DNA of 64,000 nt. It comes from Isoetes taiwanensis. Its lineage: Eukaryota; Streptophyta; Lycopodiopsida; Isoetales; Isoetaceae. A program made the translations under genes and the position numbers. The notes beneath the pieces were generated by a model, which was not told where the DNA came from, did not search any database, and saw only the letters and a list, made by a program, of their open reading frames with translations. The stretch lies in the NCBI GenBank assembly GCA_021234155.1, contig JAJEKV010000022.1, positions 7,471,961 to 7,535,960 on the forward strand, given 5' to 3'. Below are positions 11,782-22,398 of this stretch, one piece after another (the first letter of the stretch is position 1; every line of letters begins with the position of its first letter).

Positions 11782-12859
11782 TCATGCTAAACAAGGAAAA
11801 GGAATGGCTGGTCCCCTCAGCCTTGTGAGCAAAAAATGGAATATGACAAAAGGGTAATGATGGTAGTGCAAGAGAATGAAAATTCTGAGAATATGAGCAG
11901 CAAAGGTGATAAAAAGAGATGAAAAAATGGAAATGATGTTGGAGAAAGTCTGTGCAGATGGACATAGTGATGTGAATGATGCTTGAGTGAATGTCTTCAG
12001 AAGGATGTTTGTTTGGAGCTGGAACAGTGACTTGATTTTGAGAATGATTTGACTAGTGACCTGACTTGACTTGTTTGACTTCTCTTGAAAGATGTATGGA
12101 GCAGGAACAATGACTTGAGTTGGGAGTATTTTTATCTTTTTTAAAACTTGAGCCACCTCTATGGAAGGCTTATGGAAGGTAGCAGGCTGTGTTCTCTCTT
12201 TTTTTTTTGAAGATGAGTTGGGAAGCAAGGGCTAGATGAGAATGGAACAAAGGCAGATGAAAATGGATGGAATGTATCAGGTGGACCTGCCAGTGTGGAA
12301 AAAAATATGATGTCAGTATCACGTTCTCCCAGCTAACTGTAGTAATGTTTAGCTGTTTGGGATCATGCATCAGTGAAGAATTCTGGCTGATATGAATTGG
12401 AGGGCAACTACTTGCTCAGGTGGAGATTATTCAGACTGGTGAACCTGTCATGACAAGCTCTACATATGTTAGAAAACAACTCTTCCTAGGCTTTCATGAC
12501 TGTGAACTCAACCTGCAACATCATAATACACACAAGATATTAAAGTTAAAACCTATTCCCTCTTTTTTCTTTTCTCTCTTTTTTTTATGACTGTGAACTC
12601 AACCTGCAACATCATAATACACACAAGATATTAAAGTTAAAACCTATTCTCTCTTTTTTCTTTTCTCTCTTTTTTTTTTGTATGAAAGTGATTTCAAAAC
12701 AATATCAAAAGAGCATAAGCACCTACATCTTTAGGGAACATGCCTATTAATTTTAAAGCTAGTGTCTCTAATAATTCAAGTGGCTAACTATCCAAATGGC
12801 TATCCTATTCAAACAAACTCATACAAATGTGTTGTTGCCAATATCTCTTTAGATGTAAT
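11782..12859. other. non-coding spacer between integrase and 3' LTR
   Basis: About 1.1 kb of internal sequence of the gypsy element without a recognisable domain. Long spacers in this place are common in Tat-type plant elements. Pyrimidine-rich blocks (CTCTTTTTTCTTTTCTC) occur at 12560-12680. Confidence 0.6.
12496..12677. repeat. 91-bp tandem duplication
   Basis: Two nearly identical 91-base units, beginning ATGACTGTGAACTCAACC at 12496 and again at 12587, each ending in the same pyrimidine-rich stretch. It lies in the spacer of the gypsy element. Confidence 0.85.
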
Positions 12860-14228
12860 ATGTTTATAGGGTTCATGAGCTCTTTGTCTGTCATGATATC
12901 TTCTAGGAAGTAAGAATTTGTACACGCTTGTCCACAGATTTTGTATGGCCCTTCCCATAAAATGAGTCAAATTTTCTTTGTGTTTTCCCTTGCCTTGTCC
13001 CATTTGAGAACTAGCTCCCCTTCTTTGAAACTTCCTTGCAATTTGTGAATGGCTTTGAATGCTGCTGCATCCTTTGCCTTCTTAAGCAAGATGGCATTCT
13101 CTGCTTCAAACCTCTCTTCTTCTAGATGAAGCAACCTATCAAACCTATCTTTGTATGCTTCCTCCATCTGCATTTGAATCTTTAGAGCTAACCTTAAGGA
13201 AGGCAACTCTAGTTCCGTTAATGGAACAACAAAAGCCTCAAACACCATAGACAAGAGCAAAAGGTGTATGATTAGTAGCATTTTAATTGTAGTTCTATAT
13301 GCCCAAAGTGCATCATGTAATTTAAGGTGCCAATCCTTTTTTATGCACCTCTATTGTCTTCTTGAGAATACCTTTTAGAACTTTGTTGGTGGACTCGGCT
13401 TGGCCATTGCCCGAGAGGGTAGTATCTTTGAGCTTTTCACATGCTTTACTTTCAAGGTTTTAGGAGGTTGCCGATCACATCATTTATGAACCGCGGTGCC
13501 TGCGTGGAAACTATTTTCAGAGGAATACCAAATCTAGTGCAAATGTTTTCATGGAGGAACCTAGCTGTTGTTAAAGCATTTGCTTGTCTCAATGGGATGG
13601 CTTCTGCCCATTTGGTGAAGAAATCTGTTGCCACTAGTATGTATTCATGCTGAGAGGGAGAATTTGGATGTATAGGCCCTATGAAGTCTAGTCCCCAAGT
13701 TTGGAATGGACCTGGAGACGTGATGCTAGTCAAAGCAGCAGGTTGAAGGATTCTTTTTCCATGTATCTGGCATTTATGGCATCTCCTGATAGTCTCATAA
13801 CAATCTTTAAACAAGCTGGGCCAGTAATATCCAGACCTGAGTATCTTCTTTGCAGTTGTATCAGCTGCATAATGGCCTCCACAAATTCCTTCATGGCAAG
13901 CTTCTAGAATCAACTCAGCTTCTGACCTATCAACACACCTTAGTAGAACACCAGATTGATCAATCTTACATAATACCTCTCCAATCATTCTGTATGTTTT
14001 TGCTTTTTCTTTGAATCTTCTCAACTGACTGCTTGTAAAGTTTTCTGGTACCTCTTCATGTTTGAGAAACTTGATGATTTCATCCTGCCAGTCCTCTTGC
14101 ATCTTACTAGATAGCACAAGGTTAGTAGCAATTTCACACACTTCATCAGTACTTAAACCATTAAAATCTTCAAACTCAAACACCTTATTGGTCAAATAAT
14201 CACTAGGGACGCTTAATTGTTTTGGCAT
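12860..14228 (-). pseudogene. gypsy integrase
   Basis: This part of the polyprotein joins the cDNA copy to host DNA. At 14228-13452 there is an N-terminal zinc-binding HHCC region (ACHEGICGGHYAADT then RRCHKCQIHGK) and the start of the catalytic core (TWGLDFIGPIHPNS, first Asp; TDFFTKWAEAIPL). At the second catalytic site the frame reads IVSTQAPRFIND, with Thr where Asp is expected, so the enzyme would be dead as written. After a broken stretch (13282-13451) the frame resumes with HDALWAYRTTIK and the C-terminal part (13281-12967: VVPLTELELPSLR, then FKEGELVLKWDK), which is typical of plant gypsy integrases. A small WEGPYK-like end follows in another frame near 12950. Confidence 0.9.
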
Positions 14229-14296
14229 CCTAACCTTTAAATTGTAATCACGTATCTTGCAAGCCCATCTACATAATTTAGCCTTACTCGAGTTTT

Positions 14297-15051
14297 TTAC
14301 GGAACAAACATGGGAATAGGATTTTGATGTATCATTACTTTCACCTCATTGTGTTGAACTATATGACCAAGCCTTTTGCGTAAAAACATTATTCCAAATG
14401 CACTTTTTTCCATTCTAGGGTATCTGTTCTCAGCATCAGACCAAATTTTGCTGGCAAAAGATATTATCCCATGTTTCTGCATGAGTGCTATGCCTACAGC
14501 TTTGCTAGTGACAATGATATATGCCTGGAATGGTTGAGCAAGGTCTGGTGGTTTCAGAATCTCTGATTGGCATATGGAAGTTATCAACAGGTCAAACGCA
14601 GCTTGGCATTCATCTGTCCATTCTATTGCAATAAATTTGCTCTCACTCTTATTATACTTGCCAACACGTGTCAGAGCTGCCAAAGGACTTATGATGTGTG
14701 AAAAGGTAGGCACATACATTCTCAAAAAACTTGTCAAGCCCATGAAACTCTTCACCTGTTTTAGGGTTTTAGGTGGAGCTAATTTCTTCAAAGCCTCCAT
14801 TTTTCCTTCAGATACTTTGATCCCTTGAGTAGATACCTCATGACCTAGCAATTCACCTTTAGAACAGAGAAATACACACTTCTTTGGATTCAAACACACT
14901 CCACCATTCCTGCACAACTCCATTGTCATTGTCAGCAACTCCATATGTTTGGTTAGAGAAGTTCCCAGGCATAGATCATCCAAAAAACCCTAAAGTTTGA
15001 CATTGGCATGCTTTGGAATATTTTGTCCATTGCTCTTTGAAAGGTAGCAGG
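14297..15051 (-). pseudogene. gypsy reverse transcriptase, C-terminal half, with degenerate RNase H
   Basis: This is the second half of the reverse transcriptase. The palm motif reads FLDDLCLGTS, but the preceding frame (PATFQRAMDKIFQ, 15051-15013) is one base out of register because of a short T run at about 14983-14988. Thumb motifs follow: KCVFLCSKGELLGHEVS and VKSFMGLTSFLRMYVPTFS. Then comes the usual gypsy RNase H-like connection (AYIIVTSKAVGIALMQKHG, ENRYPRMEKSAFGIMF), where the first catalytic Asp is lost (Thr-Ser in place of Asp-Ala). That fits a non-catalytic tether while the second RNase H elsewhere in the element does the work. Confidence 0.9.
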
Positions 15052-15946
15052 GCATAAAATTGATACTGGGTAGCAGAAATCACCGTCCGGACGTCGCTTA
15101 AAGTGCTTAAACGCAGCGATTTTTCAGCACATAATAAGCATTTAACGTGCGGTGCAAGCACCTGATGAAATATTTTTTGGTTGATTCACAATAATTCTTC
15201 ACGAAAGTGACTCAAATTTGATCTCCTAATACGTTTTTGCATCTCCAATCTAATGGAAGAGACGGCATTAGATTTTATGAAGCCATTTGTGAGATATAAG
15301 CTTTTCCCTTATAGATACCAGAAATCGTTTTTAGCTTTTTTTCACTATCAATCCTCTATGGAATGATCTGAAACTTGACCTCCAAAGACGTTTTTTGCAT
15401 CACTTAATCCAATGGAACAGATCGGCATCAAATTACGTATTGTAGTTTGTAAGATATTAGGCTTTTTACGGTAAAATATCAGAAATCGTTTTTGGCCTCT
15501 TGCGTTGAAAATACTCAATGGATTTACCTGAAACTTGGTGTCCTAGAACGTTTTTGTACTACTTAATCCATAGGAACCGACAAGCAATCCATTCCGTCAA
15601 GTAGTTTATGAGATATTGGCTTCTACTCTATGGCAACCTTGATCGAATTTTTCATGATTGTGCTCAAAATATGCACAGGTAGAAGCTGCAATTTCATAAG
15701 GATCCTTAGTTTTGGATGCCGATTCCAATGAGCCATAGCTTGTTGTATTTGGTGAAGTAGATCAAATGCCACAAATGGAGTGCCGCTGCTGTTACGAAGC
15801 ATCGGGCTCATATCAAGAAATTTTAGCCGTTGATTAATTTTGACGGTCCTAATGGTCCAGGTCTTCTCATAGTGTCCATTTATTTACGTGCTTAATATGT
15901 GCTTCGCCAAAAAGTGTACCCCACTAGCAATTTTGTACCCAGCAGA
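15052..15946. mobile_element. approximately 895-bp insertion inside the reverse transcriptase
   Basis: The reverse transcriptase frame stops after MPFGLMNA and resumes with PATFQRAMD, exactly as if one inserted block had been placed between two neighbouring codons. The insert has no coding frame. Its ends share only a weak inverted motif (ACTGGGTAGCAGAAAT on the left; GCTGGGTACAAAATT as reverse complement of the right). I cannot assign the superfamily; a non-autonomous DNA transposon is most likely. Most of the interior is a tandem repeat, listed separately. Confidence 0.7.
15180..15640. repeat. three tandem units of about 158 bp
   Basis: The landmark ACGTTTTTGCA/CGTTTTTTGCA occurs at 15231, 15388 and 15548, spacing 157 and 160. 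Each is preceded by a line like CTGAAACTTGACCTCC and followed by AATCCAATGGAAC...GAGATAT...CAGAAATCGTTTTT. The units are about 70-80 percent alike by eye. Confidence 0.8.
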
Positions 15947-16540
15947 TGCATTCATTAAGCCAAATGGCATTTTCATCATGGCAAAAGTGCCCCAAGGGGT
16001 TATGAAAGAGGTTTTAGCTTGATCTGTCTCTTTTATCTTGATTTGATTGAAACCTGAAAATCCATCTAAAAAAGAATATATTTCTTTCCCTGCAGTTGCA
16101 TGCAACACTTCTTCTAGAAATGGTAATGGATAACAATCTTTAATAGTGGCCTTGTTTAGATCCCTGTAATCTATGCAAATCCTAATGCTCTTATTCTTTT
16201 TTTCTACAGGAACAATGCAAGACAGCCAGTCAGGGTTTGTTATCTCTTTAATAACCTCAACTTCTTTCATCTTCAACAATTCCTCCATGATCAGGGTAAG
16301 CAATGATGCATTTATTCTTCTGAGTTTTTGTATTACGGGTTTAGCATTTTCTTTTATCTTTATTTCAAATTCACGGATATCGGTCCTCCTCCTACCAACC
16401 CTCAGATAATCGAGGGCAAATACATCTTTCCAGCTCTCAAAGAAAACTTTTAAGGAAGCCTCGTCTTTTGCTATCAAAAGATCTCCAAGGAAAAGTTTCC
16501 CTGTCCATTTTCTTTGATGGTTAACTCTTTTACCTCTTTC
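15947..16540 (-). pseudogene. gypsy reverse transcriptase, N-terminal half
   Basis: Copies element RNA into DNA. The frame shows the standard order of fingers and palm motifs: VPVEKKNKSIRICIDYRDLN, ATIKDCYPLPF, FLDGFSGFNQIKI, TSFITPWGTFAMMKMPFGLMNA. The region before it (GDLLIAKDEASLKVFFESWKD, IREFEIKIKENAKPV) is the linker from the upstream RNase H. The frame is open from about 16555 to the insertion point at 15946. The catalytic Asp pair lies on the far side of the insertion. Confidence 0.92.
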
Positions 16541-17150
16541 TCTGCGGCCGTGCATCTATCACCGTAATAGGATAAAGTTGTGTTGCATCTTCCTTGTTTA
16601 ATTCATCTTCATTTATAGCTCTCTCGGCCAAATAGTCAAGGAGCAGTGCGCAAAGTGCATCCGCTTCACAATTCTCCTCCCTAGGTATATGCTTGATCTC
16701 CCAAGCTTTGAATTTGCTTAGAAGTTGCAAAGACCCTTTCTTTGAGCTCTCGACATGTCTTGGTTTTGGTCCTGGTACTCTCCGGTGACTTTGCCGCATA
16801 TCAATTGAGAATCACCAAAGATAGATATGTTAGTCAAACCTAAGGCTAAAAAGATTCTTCTAAGCCGCCTATGAGTGCCTTATATTCACCATATTTGAAG
16901 TGATTCCTTCATGCACTCTACCAACTTTGGATAAGAGCTTGTTGGCACAGTTTCTGATCACAGCTGCAGAGGATGCTATACTCAACTTGATTGAAATTCC
17001 ACCATCAAACCACAATACACCTTTATTGAGATTTGTTTCCATGCCGAGGTCACCTAAACAGGTAGGTATGATTTCTATTGGTTTATAGACAGAAACAGGC
17101 ATTTTTAACACCCCTGGCTCATCTTCAATCAACATGTCTTGTTCTATAAA
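16541..17150 (-). pseudogene. second RNase H domain, placed before the reverse transcriptase
   Basis: Degrades the RNA strand of RNA/DNA hybrids. On the minus strand one sees LWFDGGISIK (first catalytic Asp), then GITSNMV with an Asn/Glu switch caused by a frameshift, ISIFGDSQLICGKVTGE in another frame (catalytic Asp in GDS), and LLSKFKAWEIKHIPREEN followed by CEADAL (last Asp). That is a full RNase H of the archaeal-like type (aRH) known as the extra RNase H of plant Tat/Ogre elements. In those families it normally lies after the reverse transcriptase and before integrase; here it lies between protease and reverse transcriptase. At least two frameshifts and one stop break it. Confidence 0.85.
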
Positions 17151-17249
17151 GTTGTACAGATTAGCATCACCGCTTTTGTTGTATAGAGTTACAGTTTTGC
17201 TCCATTTGAAATGGTATAATCGCCCTTTGGACCGATTAAAGGTCTAGCA

Positions 17250-17843
17250 TCTACCGTGGATAACCATCTCCTTCCCAACAACAAGTCATATATGTCGATT
17301 CGCCACAATTGTCTTCAAAAGCCACAACTATGAAACTGGCCTCAACAATTATACCTTCAATTTCTATTGGCACCTTTGTCACTAGTCCTATAGGTTTTAT
17401 TTTAGCATTGGAGAATGACCTTAATATGACAGGTGATGGTTGAGTAACAGCAAGACCACATTTCTTCATTACATGCTGAGGCATGACATTTAGTGGAGAG
17501 CCTCCATCTAGCAAGACTCTAGATAAATGCAAGTTACCTAAACTAGCTGAGCAAGTGAAGGCACCTGGATCTTTTTCTTCTTGAGTTAATATAACCTTCT
17601 CTGTTTCATGCACATCAGCAAATGAAATTTGTTCAACATTATTAGACCTCAATATTTTCTCTCTATAGCTAGGTGCAATTCTGAGAAGCGTGAGGAGATC
17701 TATGCTTACTTTAGAACTTTTTAGGATCATGTCTAGCTCATCTAACTCTTTATCCTTTTTATTAAACTTCTCAAAAGGAGGTGGAGCTATCACCTGAACT
17801 TCTCTGTTGACAGGAATGTTCTTGCTCATACCTTTATCTGCAG
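17250..17843 (-). pseudogene. gypsy aspartic protease
   Basis: Processes the polyprotein. The frame contains SRVLLDGGSPLNVMPQ, the retropepsin active site with DGG in place of DT/SG, which is common in plant gypsy elements of this type, then VILRSFSNAKIKPIG and VPIEIEGIIVEASFIVVAF, the body of the fold. Upstream lies the linker FEKFNKKDKELDELDMILK. The open frame runs further upstream to 17931 only because it reads into the hAT-like insertion (Pro-Val repeats). A run of stops follows 17250. Confidence 0.85.
17836..17843. repeat. 8-bp target site duplication of the hAT-like element, left
   Basis: ATCTGCAG on the left matches ATCCTGCAG on the right (18844-18852) except for one extra C at a CTG site. 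An 8-bp duplication is the hAT hallmark. Confidence 0.65.
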
Positions 17844-18843
17844 CATGGTTACCCGGAACCGGAACGGGAACCGGAACGGCACCCCAAAAACTGGAACCGG
17901 AACGGGAACACTTCGGAACGGGAACATCCAACTTTGGAAAAAATAAAATTTGAAATCAGATTTGGCGTTCCCATGGGCTAATTAACCTATTGAACTAGTT
18001 TCCAAGTTTAAAATGTCGAAGGGTGATGTATAATAATGGCCAAATGGAAATAAGACTTTACCGTGTTACATTTGGTTATAAATATATGAAAAAACATTAG
18101 ATAATTTGTGTTTCATGACAAATATTTCTTCAAAATCAAATCATCATCATAAAGAGCAAATTTACTGTCATATCAAATGTTTATATGGCATGACAGCTTT
18201 AAAACATACTCATAGTAAAATAAAGTAGCATCTTATGATATAAAGCATCAACAAAAAGTATTTTTCAAACAATAATTTTATGGCAATGCTATTAAAAGTA
18301 GTAGCACTAATTAGTCAGTTACAGCTGCAACAATAAGCACATCATCAGTATCACCATTACCTTCTTCAATATCACTTTCTTCGTCCTTACAATGTTCGGA
18401 ATCATTGTCATTGTCATTGTCATCATCATCTTCACATGCTCACATGCCTTGGTACCTGCGGCTGGAGACTGAAGTATGCATTGTTGCAAGGGCTGGGCTG
18501 TTGCTCCTCCTCCTGGCCGGCCGGGCATGGACGAATCGAACTAGAGATGGTCGTGTTTTAGCCAGATAGAAACAGATAGAGAAGACCGCGCCTATTACTT
18601 AATCGAGAAAGGAGCAAAAAAAGTCCGAGAATTCCAAAAAAATTGGAGGGAAAAAAAAAAAATTGTGAAAAAAAGGGCAAAAATATTTGATAGTTGGGAA
18701 CAACGTTCCCAACTTATCGGAATATTTCGAACGCCGTTCCCAAAGAGCATGCACATTCGAACGGGAACAAAAGTTCCCGAACGGCATGCCCCGAACGGTG
18801 TTTGAACGGGAACAAGTTGTTGAACGCCGTTCCGGTAACCATG
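17844..18843. mobile_element. hAT-like non-autonomous element, 1000 bp
   Basis: The ends CATGGTTACCCGGAACCGG and (reverse complement of the right) CATGGTTACCGGAACGGCG form terminal inverted repeats beginning with CA as in hAT elements. An 8-base target duplication flanks them. Both ends are built from short repeats of GGAACGG/GGGAACGG in both orientations, while the middle (17950-18600) is AT-rich and codes for nothing recognisable. It splits the gag-protease linker of the gypsy element, so it arrived later. Confidence 0.75.
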
Positions 18844-18852
18844 ATCCTGCAG

Positions 18853-19970
18853 GTGTTCCACTTTCCACCATCTTTCTTGTTTGCACCACCATGATCTCTT
18901 CCCACGCTCCTCATATTCCTCTACAAACCTAATGGCGGATGTTCCTTCCAATTTCTTGCCTTTGTCACCTTGTCAAAGTATTCTTTAACAAAACATTTGT
19001 CCTCAAGATGACCTATTTTTTGCAGAAATTGCACACAGTGGCAGATCTTTCCAAAATGACCTTTCTTTCCACATTTTAAGCATGCCCAGTAATAGCAAAT
19101 ATCGAAGGATGAGTATCTTTGAAACAATGTGCACAAGGAGGATAAGTTTTTTCTTTGTTCTTCAATTCCAAAAGTTGTTTGGTTAGCTCGCAATGGTCTC
19201 GCACATTTTGGCCATCTCACTCTTGGATTCACCGATTTTAGGTATAGCTTCTTCATCTTTGGATTTTTCTTCTTTTTTTTTAATTGCATACACAGGCACA
19301 TGCTCATACTCCCGCTCATAACTGGATAAAAAGGGTCGGCACAATGGTTCACATGATTATCAGGTAGAAAAAGACATATCATTAGAGATTTTAGTTGCCT
19401 TTTCAAAAGCCTTGTGTATGGTATCAAAACCTTCCCGATTTTGAATTTTAGCATCTTTTCAGGTGCACCTTAGGCCTTGGTGATGGTCCTTTAATGAAAG
19501 CAGCCACGAAATAGAGTGTGGGAGTAGGTACCGACTCTTTTGGCATTTTTCTCAAGTATGCACTAAACCCTCCACATAGTGGTTGATACTTTCACCGCCC
19601 TTATGCAAAAAGTTTGTAGCTCGCGTTTGCCAACTCTTGAGGGGCAGATAGTTTGCCAAACCTAGCCAAAAATTGCTGCACAAGACTCTCATATGTATCC
19701 AAGGTGCCCATAAGCGAGGTCACATGCTCACACCAAGCATATGCCTCATCAGATTTCATGCATCTCTTAAACTCAGAGAATCTACAGCCTTTTTTACAAC
19801 CATAATCTGGTTCAAATATGGGTGGAGTAATGGGCAAACTTAGCTCAAAATACCGTGGGATTGCACAATTTGGCTGCACCACGGTTACAACAGGTACCTC
19901 CTTGTGGTTCCAATGATTACGGGGCTTCTTATTGTTCATTTCTTCCTCTAGGAGCCATGAATTCTTGAAA
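18853..19970 (-). pseudogene. gypsy gag (capsid and zinc knuckles)
   Basis: Forms the particle and binds element RNA. The capsid-like region reads GCRFSEFKRCMKSDEAYAW, then TYESLVQQFLARFGKLSAP and, past frameshifts, LCGGFSAYLRKMPKES. At 19100-19060 a perfect CX2CX4HX4C zinc knuckle is seen (CLKCGKKGHFGKIC). A second one follows at about 19050-19005 but is knocked out of frame by one base in an A run. The C-terminal end runs into the hAT-like insertion at 18852. Confidence 0.85.
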
Positions 19971-19978
19971 ACCGGTGG

Positions 19979-19998
19979 AAATCTCGGTAGGACCTCCA
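19979..19998 (-). promoter_or_regulatory. primer binding site, tRNA-Gln type
   Basis: On the plus strand the 20 bases AAATCTCGGTAGGACCTCCA read as the 3' end of a plant glutamine tRNA including the added CCA. On the element's strand this is the primer site, starting TGGAGGTCC three bases inside the 5' LTR. The match to the tRNA is from memory of plant tRNA-Gln sequences. Confidence 0.8.
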
Positions 19999-20001
19999 AA
20001 A

Positions 20002-22393
20002 TGTTGATGGCAAACCTGGCTAGACCACCAACCTCGGGTCAAAGAAGCAATAGTCTTGGTCTAGGACCTCCGGATCACTTGAGGTGATCACTCTATGCTC
20101 AAATATCTATGTTCAAACCCTCGAAAAAACAAGATTTCACTTTGGTTTCCCTAAAGCTAAAAAGCTAGTCTTGCTCAAACAGACACAAAAACCAATGCAT
20201 TTGACATTTTAAGCCCAAATAAGCATAGCATGATGCAATGACATGTGTAAAAAGTCTTTGTGGAAAGTCTATGCAAAAAATCTCCATAGTTGAAGAGGAA
20301 TATTGGTTCTGACGGGTTAGAATCTAGTCAATGGTTTGGACAATTGCACTAATTTTTGCCAAATGAAAACAATAATGAAATTTTGACTCAACCGAGTTCG
20401 ACAAGTGAGCCTAGGACGCACAATAAGCGCATGCTATTCACAAGGTGAAAAAAATCGACCGCAATTTGAAAGACATGTCCGAGCATGAAATGTCTATGAA
20501 ATCTTGTGGATGGACTTTGAAACATTAGGTGATTGATCTTTTTCTTAACTTTTTCAACTTTTCCTTTTCGAGTAATTGCACTAAATGCAATCAGAACCTC
20601 AAATGCAACAAGATGCAGATATGTGGTCTTTTTCTTTCTATTTTTTTGAAATAATTCAAATGCAAATGCAGCAAATAATATTTTCCAAGGTCAGATTTTC
20701 ATTCAACTAGAAACAGAGTCACCACATTCGATGTTATGTAAATGATCAAGATGATCAGTTGACAAAACATCTCTAAAAACATGAATATTTGGATACAAAT
20801 TGGTCATGATATGCCTCAGGAATGATTTCTTAAGGCAGGATTATCTCTCAGCATGAATTCCGACTTCACTCTTCAGGTACTTCGTCTTCAAATCACACAA
20901 AAAGCCCACACTTTTACAGCCGAACAGACCCCTCTTTTAAAATCTCTGTTTCCGGCCGGATCTTGGCAAATTCGGAGCCTTGGCCACGTTTCTGGTTGGT
21001 TTAGATGTTTCTTTGGGTATAGCAGACGGGAATGGTCATTAACGCAATGATTGATCGGTTTGATCGAGCGTAAAAACGTGTTCTTGGCAAGTTAGATCTT
21101 AGGTTTCGTAAGTTTTCCAAAGATGATTTATCCCATAGGCTTGACTCGAAAAAAATGACACAGGTATATAAGGAATAGCCTCGCTGGCATTTCTAAATCT
21201 ACGTGCCGTGTGGAGTGGATAGCCAGCCCGTGTTCTGGTCCACGTGCCCCACTGCCACGTCCGCAACTTGAGATGAGGTGGCTAGTGATGTGTGGGACAC
21301 ATCAGATAGGCTAGATTATGGTAGATAGGACCCCCTTTTTATCATTTTATTTTTGGCACGATTCCCAATGTCTTCAATATCTAGGTCAAAACAAGGTCTT
21401 TTTTGGATTTTCAAAGGTCAAAAGGGCATATTTTTTTGTGCTTTATGACATGAAAGCTTCATCTTGAGGAATAGAGCACATTGGTTTTTTGGGTATAGTG
21501 GAGCTTGAGGTGAGATGGCAATAGGTTAGAATGAGGTGGCAAGGAGGGAGAACAAGGCTGAAAGGCTCATTTTCCAAGCATTTTGATCTCATGGTTAACC
21601 AACTTTTTGGGCTTGGTCAAAACTTGCCTAGTCATCATTTGATGATGTAAAGTGATGTGATGGTGTAGAATGATGTAATGATGTTGAGTGATGTAATGGT
21701 GTGGAGTGATGTGATGATGTGGATACTTGTCGCTTAGGTGGCAACTTGGTGGATGACATATGGAAATAGCAAAAATGAGTGGACCAAAGTAGCTTTGTAG
21801 GTGATGACATGTGTGTCTAGCCATCATACCATGTCACTTAGAAGTGGTGACTAGGCAAATTCGTGCTTAGCTTTTCCTTCCCTTTTTTGTGTTTTGGCTA
21901 GCAAAAATGCTCTTTTAGCTTTGGCTACTTGGTGTGAAGTGCATGATAATGGAATGGTGTGATGAAGAATAGTGACATAAAACTTGATGCTAGGCAATCT
22001 CTTTGGTGTAATAACTTTCTTGGAAATTGTGCCTTAGATAGTGGTAGGTCAACTATGGAATAAGAGGCTATGTGTGAGATGTATAATGGTATAGGGTGTG
22101 GAGATGCAAAGAGAAAGAAAAAAGAAAAAAGAATAAGGGTGATGGTATGTTGGAAATGAGGTCAATGTGAAGGAATAGAGTAGAAATGACAATATGAAGG
22201 AGAAAAATACCATTTTCATAGCTTGCAAACTTCATAGGGGTCTTCCAAACTTCTAGATGCTTAGATCCTCTCAATGTGTGATCTTGATTCCAGTTCAACG
22301 TCTTCACTTGGTTCTTCAACATAGTAACTTCTTTTTTCTGCAATATGAATAAGATTTGATGGCACCTTGCCATGTTGCCATAGCAGGGCAACA
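20002..22393 (-). repeat. 5' LTR of the gypsy element (2392 bp)
   Basis: Partner of 9376-11781. Because the element runs on the minus strand, this copy holds its promoter. The GATGT-type repeat run lies at about 21645-21725. Compared with the other LTR this copy keeps intact CAG and CTG at most of the differing positions. Confidence 0.92.
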
Positions 22394-22398
22394 GGGAC
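22394..22398. repeat. 5-bp target site duplication (GGGAC), right
   Basis: Directly follows the CAACA end of the right LTR and repeats 9371-9375. Confidence 0.9.

Larger units (their letters stand above)
9376..22393 (-). mobile_element. Ty3/gypsy LTR retrotransposon, Tat-like, 13.0 kb
   Basis: A complete but decayed element in minus orientation: LTRs at 9376-11781 and 20002-22393, TG..CA ends with the perfect 5-bp inverted repeat TGTTG/CAACA, a 5-bp target duplication, a tRNA-Gln primer site, and gag, protease, RNase H, reverse transcriptase, degenerate second RNase H and integrase in that order. The placing of an active-looking RNase H before the reverse transcriptase is unusual. Coding frames carry several frameshifts, some of which may be sequencing errors. 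Two later insertions interrupt it (15052-15946 and 17844-18843). I see no clean polypurine tract before the 3' LTR (the minus strand there is pyrimidine-rich). It landed inside a LINE, so it is younger than that LINE copy. Confidence 0.93.

Noticed and set aside
18595-18951. 118-codon minus frame as an independent gene
   Set aside because: It starts in the gag C-terminus and reads across the right end of the hAT-like element.
9376-22393. Dating the gypsy insertion from LTR divergence
   Set aside because: Most LTR differences sit at CAG/CTG/CG sites and look like sequencing error, so any age would be misleading.
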